From Tenacibaculum aquimarinum (GTDB taxonomy: Bacteria; Bacteroidota; Bacteroidia; Flavobacteriales; Flavobacteriaceae), in the NCBI RefSeq assembly GCF_022478115.1, contig NZ_JAKGSC010000005.1:1-64000 (forward strand): a stretch of DNA of 64,000 bases, read 5' to 3'. Positions 52,831-59,934 of the stretch are shown here, piece by piece (the first letter of the stretch is position 1; each line of letters starts with the position of its first letter). The notes beneath the pieces are model-generated. The model had not been told where the DNA came from. It did no database searches and was given only the letters and a program-made list of their open reading frames with translations. The position numbers were made by a program, and so were the translations under genes.

Positions 52831-54222
52831 CTATATATTTTCTGCTAAAATCAACGCTTTATTTAACGCAGCTAACTTATTATTTACTTCTTGTAATTCC
52901 TTTTCTTCGTCGGAATGAATTACAATTCCTGCGCCTGCTTGCGAATACAACGTGTTATTTTTACTTACAAAAGATCTGATGGCAATTGCCAAATTTACAG
53001 AACCATTTAAACCGATAATTCCGACTGCTCCTCCGTAAAATCCACGAGTTTGATTTTCATATTTATTAATCAACTCCATTGCTTTGTATTTTGGTGCGCC
53101 GCTCAACGTTCCTGCCGGAAAAGTATCTCCAACTATTTCTATCGGATTTCCTTTTATCTTACCACGAACTGTTGAAACCAAGTGAATTACATGGCTAAAA
53201 TACTGAACTTCTTTAAACACCTCAACCGTAACATTATCTGCATGTTTACTTAAATCGTTACGTGCTAAATCTACCAACATTACGTGTTCTGCAGTTTCTT
53301 TTTTGTCTTCAGAAAGCTTTTTACCTAACTTAATATCTTCTGCCATATCGCCAGTTCTTCTGAACGTCCCAGCAATTGGATTTATAGTTGCTTTTCCTTC
53401 GGAAATCTTAATTTGTGCTTCTGGTGAAGAACCCATTAATTTGAAACTTCCGTAATCGAAATAAAATAAATATGGTGATGGATTTATAGAACGTAATGCT
53501 CTATACACATTAAATTCATCTCCTTTAAATTTTTGTTGAAATTGACGCGATAAAACCAATTGAAAAACGTCTCCTCTTTTACAATGCGCTTTTGCTTTCC
53601 TTACATAATCTATAAAATCTTCGTCGGTACAATTTGACGTTTCATTACCAACAATTTCAAATTTTTGTGTATTGAAAGTTTGTGCTTCAATTATCGTTTC
53701 AATTTCAGAAATTCTTGATTCCGTGCCTTCTTCAACATTTTCAATCAAGGTTAACTCATCATTAAAATGATTAATTGCAATTATAAATCGATAAAAACTG
53801 TATTGCATTTCTGGAATTGCAGAAGGCGCATCTGGATTGTTAAATTTTATGGTTTCAAAATACTGAACAGAATCAAAGGTTGTGTAACCATACAATCCGT
53901 TAAACGATTTTAAATTTTCATCACAATTTAAATCCACATTATTACAAAACCCATCAAATAATTGGTAGAAATTTCGATCAATTTTCTGATTATCAACTTC
54001 TCTTCCTTTATAGTTTGTCGAAAAAAAGTTCTTATCTGCTTTCATAGAAAAAACAGGCTCAATAGCTATAAAAGAAAAACTTTCTTCTTTACTATGATAA
54101 TCTGAACTCTCTAATAATAACGTATTTGCAAATTTATCTCTAAAACGCAAATACAAACCAACAGGCGTTATTGTGTCTGAAATTCGTTTTTTAGTTATTG
54201 TATTAAATTTAATTTTCTTCAT
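52831..54222 (-). CDS. trpE: Anthranilate synthase component I
   Basis: With TrpG it turns chorismate into anthranilate, the committed step. The 463 residues contain the chorismate-binding core: FQLVLSRQFQQKFKG near 222, GSSPEAQIKI, INPIAGTFRRTGD and FPAGTLSGAPKYKAMEL near 372, GFYGGAVGIIG and SQAGAGIVIHSDEEKE. A feedback-site LLESSDYHSKEESF lies near 35 (tryptophan-binding LLES motif). The gene follows the trpL attenuator by a few nt. Confidence 0.97.
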   Translation of the reverse strand: MKKIKFNTITKKRISDTITPVGLYLRFRDKFANTLLLESSDYHSKEESFSFIAIEPVFSMKADKNFFSTNYKGREVDNQKIDRNFYQLFDGFCNNVDLNCDENLKSFNGLYGYTTFDSVQYFETIKFNNPDAPSAIPEMQYSFYRFIIAINHFNDELTLIENVEEGTESRISEIETIIEAQTFNTQKFEIVGNETSNCTDEDFIDYVRKAKAHCKRGDVFQLVLSRQFQQKFKGDEFNVYRALRSINPSPYLFYFDYGSFKLMGSSPEAQIKISEGKATINPIAGTFRRTGDMAEDIKLGKKLSEDKKETAEHVMLVDLARNDLSKHADNVTVEVFKEVQYFSHVIHLVSTVRGKIKGNPIEIVGDTFPAGTLSGAPKYKAMELINKYENQTRGFYGGAVGIIGLNGSVNLAIAIRSFVSKNNTLYSQAGAGIVIHSDEEKELQEVNNKLAALNKALILAENI

Positions 54223-54234
54223 TTTATAGAATTG

Positions 54235-54264
54235 AAAAAGGCTTATCGTGAGATAAGCCTTTTT
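54235..54264 (-). terminator. trp attenuator terminator
   Basis: Perfect 13-bp stem AAAAAGGCTTATC / GATAAGCCTTTTT with loop GTGA on the plus strand. On the minus strand it ends in TTTTTC just before trpE. Its loop bases TCTCAC (minus strand) can instead pair with GTGAGA at 54299-54294 to form the antiterminator. Confidence 0.9.
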
Positions 54265-54294
54265 TTTTTATATTTATTACATATAGGTTTAGTT

Positions 54295-54315
54295 CTCACT
54301 TATTAATTAAGAGAG
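54295..54315 (-). promoter_or_regulatory. Pause hairpin of the trp leader
   Basis: On the minus strand CTCTCTTA (end of trpL) pairs with TAAGTGAG with one mismatch around the stop-codon loop. The second arm also contains the antiterminator bases GTGAGA, so the 1:2, 2:3 and 3:4 pairings are mutually exclusive. Confidence 0.75.
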
Positions 54316-54350
54316 TTCCACCACCAAGATATGTTTTGTTGTTTATTCAT
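54303..54350 (-). CDS. trpL: trp operon leader peptide
   Basis: The 15-codon open frame encodes MNKQQNISWWWNSLN with three successive TGG codons. It starts about 4 nt after the predicted transcription start and precedes the attenuator by 40 nt. When Trp-tRNA is scarce a ribosome would stall at the WWW codons, leave GTGAGA free to pair with TCTCAC, and so open the terminator. This is the classical ribosome-mediated attenuation. The peptide itself has no other role. Confidence 0.92.
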   Translation of the reverse strand: MNKQQNISWWWNSLN

Positions 54351-54357
54351 TGTTCAA

Positions 54358-54388
54358 CAAAAGTAAGGTAGATTTTTATATTAAGCAA
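54358..54388 (-). promoter_or_regulatory. trp operon promoter
   Basis: On the minus strand TTG (54388-54386), 20 nt, TACTTTTG (54365-54358), 7 nt before the trpL ATG. Confidence 0.75.
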
Positions 54389-54402
54389 CCTTAAAAATGA
54401 TT

Positions 54403-57400
54403 TTATTTCCTAATTATCTTCACATTCATTTCTTCCACCTTTTTATCTGATAAAATTGATGGTGCATTAAATAATAGATCTTCTGACGAACCTGTTTTAG
54501 GAAAAGCCATTACCTCTCTAATAGAAGCTTTCTTTTCTAAAATCATCATTAAACGGTCAACTCCCCAAGCAATTCCTCCATGTGGTGGTGCTCCATATTG
54601 AAACGCTTTGTACATGGTTCCCACACTTTTCATCATTTCTTCTTTATCATAACCCATATTTTTATAGGTTGCTTCTAAAATTTCTGCTTTATGCGCACGA
54701 ACAGAACCTCCACCAATTTCGTAACCGTTTAAGATTAAATCGTATTGTTGTGCTATTATTGTTCCTATCGCTTCACCTTCACCAGTCATGTGCTTTTCTA
54801 AATCGTAGATTGCTGGCATAGAAAAAGGATTGTGCGTAAACGTCCATCTTCCTTCGTCTGTTTTTTCAAACATTGGAAAATCTACAACCCAAGCAGGTCT
54901 TAACTCTTTAGGATTAATCAATTTTAACAAACGTCCCATTTCTTGACGAACGGCGTCTAATGCTTTGTTTGCTGTTGCATAATCTGCCGCAGAGAAAAAC
55001 ACAATATCTCCAACTTGTGCATTGGTTATTTTTATAATATTTGCTGCAATTTCTTCGCCTAAAAATTTAATAATTGGCGATTGTAAATCGTTTTCATTTA
55101 CAATAATATACGCCAAACCACCTAAACCATTTTGTTGTGCAATAGCTGTTAGGTTTTCTATTTGTCCTTTAGACATCCTTTTGTTTCCTTGCTCTTTTGC
55201 AGAAACTTTAATACATTTTACAATTCCGCCTTCTTCAATAGGTTTACTAAAGACCTGGAACGTTGTATCTTTTACAATGCCTGTAATGTCTTGCATTTGC
55301 AATCCATAACGTAAATCTGGTCTATCACAACCATATTTGTCCATTGCATTTTTATACGTTATTACTTCAAAAGGATGTAAAATCCATTTTTTACCATAAA
55401 TTTTTCTTACTATTTCATTAAACATTTTGGTGTTTAAATCGATAATCTGTTGCATACTTGCGTACGCCATTTCAATATCTAATTGTGTAAACTCTGGCTG
55501 TCTGTCTCCACGAGAATCTTCATCTCTAAAACAACGTGCAATTTGGAAGTATTTTTCAAATCCACCAACCATTAACATTTGTTTAAATTGTTGTGGCGCT
55601 TGTGGAAGCGTATAAAAAGAACCTGCTTGTTTTCTTGTTGGCACAATAAATTCTCTTGCGCCTTCGTCTGTACCAGCAGTTAAAATTGGTGTTTCAATTT
55701 CTAAAAATTCCTCTTCATCTAAAATATCTCGCATTAGCTTGATTACTTTATGACGGTTTACAATTGCTTTACGAACCTCATCATTTCTATGGTCTAAAAA
55801 TTTGTATTGAAAACGAACCTGCTCGTTACTTTTAAACGCTCTTTTAATTTCGAAAGGCAACGTTTTAGAAAGGTTTAAAATCTCTAAACTAGCTGTTTCT
55901 AATTCTAATTTACCGGTTCTTAAACCTGCATTATAATCGTCTTCATTTCTTTGAACTACAACACCTGTTACAGCAATTACCGATTCTGGTTTCAGCTTTA
56001 CTAGTTCATCTAAATTAGGAAACGTTTCTTTACTTAAACGTACTTGAAAAACTTGATTACTTGAATCTCTTAAATCGATAAAAATTAATTCTCCATGATC
56101 TCTAACACTAGAAACCCAACCTGATAACGTTACCTCTTCATTAATAGAAGCTTCGGATAATTGAGATATTTTATGGGTTCTATAATTTTCCTTGATTATT
56201 ATAGGAACTGTTGGCAATTCTTCCTCTTGGTTGTTGCCCTTTTGTTTTTGGTTGTTAGTTGTTGTTTTACTTTCTTCATTATTATTTGAAGTTTGTACAA
56301 CAACTTTATTACTTAAAGCATCTAAAATGCCCTCACGAATTACTTTTCCTGAAGCTCCTTTACCTATAATTCCAATTACTTTACCAACTAAAATACCTGC
56401 TTTACCTTGGTTTCCTGCTTTAATATCGTTTGCAATTGCTTCATTTTCTGAAACTACCTTCTGAATTGCAGCTTCAATTTGAGCTCCAGAAATTGTATTT
56501 GTTTTAAAATATGCTGTATAGTCAAATTTTGAATCTTCTAATAACGATGTAATAGCATTTTGAGCCAAAACAATAGTTACTTTATCTTCTTTTAATAAAG
56601 TAAAAATAGCACTTAAGTCGTCAATATTCTGAATATCCTTATATTGTTCTGGTTTAATATTGTTGGTTAACGTTTTTGCTACAAAAGAAGCATCATTCAC
56701 CTTATTATTAATAGCCACAAAGGTTTCTGAACGTAACGAATCTGCTGTAAAAAACTTAGCATCTTGTGGTAAAACGCCACCTTTTATCAAAATTGATTCA
56801 ACTGCAAATGGCAAAGTGCTAACGTCTACATCTATACTTTCTACCACTTGTTTAATGCTTACAAAAGGTAAATCTGGCTCAGAAATAAAACGATAATCTG
56901 CTTCAAATTCCTTTTTACGCATGGTTTTGGTTTGCTTTAAATCGGCATCCCATAAAACCGTAGTTTGGTCTGGTCTAAAGGCGTTATTTTCTACGTAATA
57001 ATTTAATTGCTTTTCAATTTCTTCCTTTAAAGCATCTACCATAAACTTAAAAGAATTTAAGTTTTTGATTTCTGTTCTTGGGTTTAAAACATTGCTATTT
57101 TTCTTTCTTAAAGATACAGAAACATCCGATTTAAACTCTCCTTTTTCTAGGTTTGCTTCCGATATTTTTAAATTCTGAACAATACGCTGAATGTATTGTG
57201 CGTATGTAGATGCATCTTCAATATTACGAATACAAGGTTCGGTAACAATTTCAATTAACGGAACACCAGCTTTATTAAAATCGACTAAAGAAACTTTCTT
57301 TTCGTGCATTAATTTTGCCGCATCTTCCTCTATATGAACTTGTGTTAATTCTACCGTAAATTGACTTCCATCATTTCTAAAACAAGAAACTTTTCCGTCT

Positions 57401-57741
57401 GGAATTACCGGATTATGGAACTGAGTAATCTGAATATTCTTCGGATTATCAGGATATTCATAATGTTTACGATCCCACGAGATTACTTCATTAGAAAAAG
57501 TAGATTCTACTGCTTTACCAAAATAAATAGCCTTTGTAATTGCTTCTTTGTTAATAGAAGGCAAAACGCCCATTTGTCCCGTACAAACAGAACAAATATT
57601 CTGGTTTGGTTGTTCTATTTCTTGATTTGCACAAGAACAGAATAACTTTGTGTTTGTATTTAGTCGAACGTGTGTTTCTAAACCGATTACTAACTCTAAA
57701 TCGTGCTTTTCTATAAGCTCATTTAATTGTTCCAATTCCAT
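54403..57741 (-). CDS. gatB/aspS: Fusion of amidotransferase subunit GatB and aspartyl-tRNA synthetase
   Basis: The 1112-residue protein joins GatB (about 1-485) with AspS (about 520-1112). GatB shows VIGLETHVRLNTNTKLFCSC near 20 with the zinc-binding cysteines (CSVCTGQMG), DFNKAGVPLIEIVTEP and the C-terminal YqeY-like tail. The linker is Asn/Gln-rich low complexity (SNNNEESKTTTNNQKQKGNN). AspS has FIDLRDSSNQVFQV, ETPILTAGTDEGAREF and motif 2 CFRDEDSRGDRQPEFTQLDI; motif 3 is GAPPHGGIAWGVDRLMM. Bacteria normally encode the two separately. The fusion puts Asp-tRNA formation and amidation in one protein, which fits tRNA-dependent Asn synthesis (inferred). It follows gatA directly. Confidence 0.95.
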   Translation of the reverse strand: MELEQLNELIEKHDLELVIGLETHVRLNTNTKLFCSCANQEIEQPNQNICSVCTGQMGVLPSINKEAITKAIYFGKAVESTFSNEVISWDRKHYEYPDNPKNIQITQFHNPVIPDGKVSCFRNDGSQFTVELTQVHIEEDAAKLMHEKKVSLVDFNKAGVPLIEIVTEPCIRNIEDASTYAQYIQRIVQNLKISEANLEKGEFKSDVSVSLRKKNSNVLNPRTEIKNLNSFKFMVDALKEEIEKQLNYYVENNAFRPDQTTVLWDADLKQTKTMRKKEFEADYRFISEPDLPFVSIKQVVESIDVDVSTLPFAVESILIKGGVLPQDAKFFTADSLRSETFVAINNKVNDASFVAKTLTNNIKPEQYKDIQNIDDLSAIFTLLKEDKVTIVLAQNAITSLLEDSKFDYTAYFKTNTISGAQIEAAIQKVVSENEAIANDIKAGNQGKAGILVGKVIGIIGKGASGKVIREGILDALSNKVVVQTSNNNEESKTTTNNQKQKGNNQEEELPTVPIIIKENYRTHKISQLSEASINEEVTLSGWVSSVRDHGELIFIDLRDSSNQVFQVRLSKETFPNLDELVKLKPESVIAVTGVVVQRNEDDYNAGLRTGKLELETASLEILNLSKTLPFEIKRAFKSNEQVRFQYKFLDHRNDEVRKAIVNRHKVIKLMRDILDEEEFLEIETPILTAGTDEGAREFIVPTRKQAGSFYTLPQAPQQFKQMLMVGGFEKYFQIARCFRDEDSRGDRQPEFTQLDIEMAYASMQQIIDLNTKMFNEIVRKIYGKKWILHPFEVITYKNAMDKYGCDRPDLRYGLQMQDITGIVKDTTFQVFSKPIEEGGIVKCIKVSAKEQGNKRMSKGQIENLTAIAQQNGLGGLAYIIVNENDLQSPIIKFLGEEIAANIIKITNAQVGDIVFFSAADYATANKALDAVRQEMGRLLKLINPKELRPAWVVDFPMFEKTDEGRWTFTHNPFSMPAIYDLEKHMTGEGEAIGTIIAQQYDLILNGYEIGGGSVRAHKAEILEATYKNMGYDKEEMMKSVGTMYKAFQYGAPPHGGIAWGVDRLMMILEKKASIREVMAFPKTGSSEDLLFNAPSILSDKKVEEMNVKIIRK

Positions 57742-59141
57742 TATATCGTATCTTTTAAGAAGTTAGCAAACTTCAAAACAAGTTCGTCATTATTTTTTGC
57801 TGCCGTAATTTGTAAACCAGTTTCTGTTCCTTGTGGCACTGTTAACGTTGGCAATTGCCCTAAACTAAAACCAACCGTATACGCATCAGACAAATACATT
57901 GCTAATGGATCTTTTAAACTATCACCAATTTTTGGAGGTGAGTTTGGAGTAACTGGTGATAAAATAACATCAACTTCTTTAAAATCTTTTTCAAAATTTT
58001 CAGAAATCTGGTCTCTTAAATTCAATCCTTTTAAATAAATTTCATCAGAAAAACCTTGAGATAATACTTGATTACCACCAATAATTCTACGTTTTGTTTC
58101 TTCTGAAAAGTTTTCTGAACGTGTAATAGAATAGGTATCCTTTAAATTAGCACCTTCTATTCTATTTCCGTAATTTGTACCATCTAATCTGGAAAGATTT
58201 GATGCCGTTTCTGCCATTGCCAAGGTGTAATAAGTAGAAACTAAGGTATCAGATTCAAAGAAATCTAATTCTTTTACTTCAATTCCTTTGGCTTTAATTT
58301 TTTCTATAGATGCTAAAAAATCTGCTTTTACTTTTGCGTCAATTGCATCAGTTTCTATAAAGTTTTTAAAATAACCAACGGTTTTAATTTCATCAGCATT
58401 TAAAATAGTTTCTTCTGATATTGCTTCTGATTGATACGTAGTTTGATCTTTTACATCTTTACCACTCATTACATTTAAAACAATTCTAATATCTTCTATC
58501 GATTTTGCAATGGGCCCAACACAATCTGTAGATGATGCGTATGCCATTAATCCGAATCTAGAAATTCTTCCGTAAGTTGGTTTTAATCCATATATTTTAT
58601 TATAACCTGCCGGTTGACGAACAGAACCTCCTGTATCTCCACCAATTGAAAAAACAGTATAATCTTTGGCAACGTTTACTGCAGAACCTCCACTTGATCC
58701 TCCAGAAACTAAGTCTGTATTAATGGCGTTTTTAACGGCTCCAAAAATGGTGTTTTCAGAAGAAGAACCGTGTCCAAAAGAATCACAATTTTCTTTTACT
58801 AAAGGAATTGCACCTGCATCTAATAATTTCTGAATAGCAGTTGCCGTATAAGGTGATTTGTATTTCCTCAACAAATCTGAACTTGCAGTTGTTAAAGTTC
58901 CTTGCACCATGTACACATCTTTAATTCCGAATGGAATTCCTTCTAACAAGCCAATTTCTTCTCCGTTTGCAATTTTAACATCTACTTTTGCTGCTAAATC
59001 TAACGCCAGATTGTCTAAAAGTGAATTAACAGTATTGTGTGTATTCAATTTTAATAAATCTAATCTTTCTTGCACTAAATTTGTACATGAAATTTCTTTT
59101 TTCATCAATTGTTGATGAATTTTATGTATTTGAGATTCCAT
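57741..59141 (-). CDS. gatA: Amidotransferase subunit A
   Basis: GatA hydrolyses glutamine to supply ammonia for amidation of mischarged tRNA. The 466 residues belong to the amidase-signature family with catalytic Lys in GIPFGIKDVYM near 72. The Ser-rich loop SGGSSGGSAVNVAKD near 152 and FSIGGDTGGSVRQPAGYN hold the two active Ser residues. Its stop codon overlaps the ATG of gatB/aspS at 57741, so translation is coupled, and it starts 2 nt after gatC. Confidence 0.96.
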   Translation of the reverse strand: MESQIHKIHQQLMKKEISCTNLVQERLDLLKLNTHNTVNSLLDNLALDLAAKVDVKIANGEEIGLLEGIPFGIKDVYMVQGTLTTASSDLLRKYKSPYTATAIQKLLDAGAIPLVKENCDSFGHGSSSENTIFGAVKNAINTDLVSGGSSGGSAVNVAKDYTVFSIGGDTGGSVRQPAGYNKIYGLKPTYGRISRFGLMAYASSTDCVGPIAKSIEDIRIVLNVMSGKDVKDQTTYQSEAISEETILNADEIKTVGYFKNFIETDAIDAKVKADFLASIEKIKAKGIEVKELDFFESDTLVSTYYTLAMAETASNLSRLDGTNYGNRIEGANLKDTYSITRSENFSEETKRRIIGGNQVLSQGFSDEIYLKGLNLRDQISENFEKDFKEVDVILSPVTPNSPPKIGDSLKDPLAMYLSDAYTVGFSLGQLPTLTVPQGTETGLQITAAKNNDELVLKFANFLKDTI

Positions 59142-59143
59142 AA

Positions 59144-59413
59144 TTATTCTTCTATCACTTTAGCAACTACTAAAAATCCGTTCTTTTCTTTTGGGAAGTT
59201 TTCAATAATGATTTCTTTTTCCGCTTGCGGACTATCAATTACAATGTCTTCTCTTAATTCATCTAAAGACACTGCGTTATTATGATTTGCATTAATAGCA
59301 TTATTATTTGAAGTATTTGCGTTTTTAATTGTTTCAAACAATTTACCTACAGCTTCAGATTCTTTAGCTCCTTTAATACTCGACAAAATGTCGACAGTCA
59401 TTATTTTACTCAT
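59144..59413 (-). CDS. gatC: Divergent amidotransferase subunit GatC
   Basis: GatC stabilises the GatA-GatB pair. This 89-residue protein keeps the C-terminal GatC signature (VSLDELREDIVIDSPQAEKE, then IENFPKEKNGFLVVAKVIEE). Its N-terminus lacks the usual helical hairpin motif and holds an Asn-rich stretch (NTSNNNAINANHNN). The ATG at 59413 (MSKIMTVDILSSI) is chosen; an upstream ATG at 59488 would translate a palindromic repeat. First structural gene of the operon, behind the Asn attenuator. Confidence 0.82.
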   Translation of the reverse strand: MSKIMTVDILSSIKGAKESEAVGKLFETIKNANTSNNNAINANHNNAVSLDELREDIVIDSPQAEKEIIIENFPKEKNGFLVVAKVIEE

Positions 59414-59426
59414 TTCTTTATTTTTA

Positions 59427-59450
59427 GTCTCCCACTTTCGCGAGAATGAC
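59427..59450. repeat. Degenerate REP-like palindrome upstream of gatC
   Basis: GTCTCCCACTTTCGCGAGAA followed by TGAC. It resembles the flavobacterial CCCGCTTTCGCGGGAATGAC type hairpin (from memory), with a decayed stem. It lies between the attenuator and gatC. Confidence 0.5.
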
Positions 59451-59499
59451 AATTCATTTAAAACCCCGCAATAAAAAACGAGGAGCATTTCTTTAATTA

Positions 59500-59528
59500 A
59501 AAAAGCCTTCCAAAATTTGGAAGGCTTT
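59500..59528 (-). terminator. Attenuator terminator of the gatCAB-aspS operon
   Basis: On the minus strand AAAGCCTTCC, 7 nt, GGAAGGCTTT and then further T (10-bp stem, 59528-59502). Its first arm can instead pair with GGAAGGCT at 59553-59546, 3 nt downstream of the Asn-rich leader stop codon. The alternative hairpin (8 bp) excludes the terminator. Confidence 0.88.
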
Positions 59529-59545
59529 ATATATTTCTAAACAAC

Positions 59546-59553
59546 AGCCTTCC
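59546..59553 (-). promoter_or_regulatory. Antiterminator arm of the Asn attenuator
   Basis: GGAAGGCT on the minus strand matches AGCCTTCC of the terminator's first arm (59526-59519) perfectly, 19 nt apart. A ribosome at the leader stop codon would cover it; a ribosome stalled on the early Asn codons would not. Confidence 0.78.
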
Positions 59554-59556
59554 GTC

Positions 59557-59604
59557 CTATAAATTAGGATTATTGAAATTACGATTGTTATTATTGTTTG
59601 CCAT
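59557..59604 (-). CDS. Asn-rich leader peptide of the gatCAB-aspS operon
   Basis: The 15-codon open frame encodes MANNNNNRNFNNPNL. Nine of 15 residues are Asn, including codons 3-7 in a row (AAC AAT AAT AAC AAT). It lies directly after a promoter, ends 3 nt before the antiterminator arm and is followed by a strong terminator. The layout is that of trpL, 5 kb away. Inferred role: a ribosome stalled for lack of Asn-tRNA allows antitermination, so the operon that makes this tRNA is expressed. I know of no described relative. Confidence 0.85.
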   Translation of the reverse strand: MANNNNNRNFNNPNL

Positions 59605-59621
59605 TTTTGTTATATTACTGA

Positions 59622-59629
59622 CAAATATA
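59622..59629 (-). promoter_or_regulatory. -7 element of the gat operon promoter
   Basis: TATATTTG on the minus strand, 17 nt before the leader ATG. A TTG lies 16 nt upstream, closer than usual. Confidence 0.6.
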
Positions 59630-59934
59630 TGTAGAAAATATGGTACAAAAACCTCTTTCTCTTATTTTTATAAGGCTATTGAAGTATTTGTAAAATATTG
59701 GTATTTAATTACAGATATTGTAAAATAACGCAAAATATTACATGTACTTTCATTAAATAAAGATTTTAAAGACACTGTACACATGCTTTAAAATAATTAA
59801 AATTGGCACTAAAAAAAACTAGATTGTTAATAAGCAATAACATTCTAATTGAAAATTTATTGATAATTAAATTTTCGTTTCTTATTTTTACAGCGAACAT
59901 TCGCTAACAGAATTCAAAACACACAACAACAAAA
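59630..59934. promoter_or_regulatory. Gap between the gat and pyc promoters, with a possible pyc operator
   Basis: An inverted repeat AGCGAA-CA-TTCGCT lies at 59892-59905, about 30 nt before the pyc ATG. TTATTTTTA at 59882-59890 is a weak -7 candidate. The rest is AT-rich without a supported gene. Confidence 0.45.

Noticed and set aside
59414..59488. 25-codon N-terminal extension of gatC
   Set aside because: It would translate the REP-like palindrome at 59427-59450 and has no GatC similarity.
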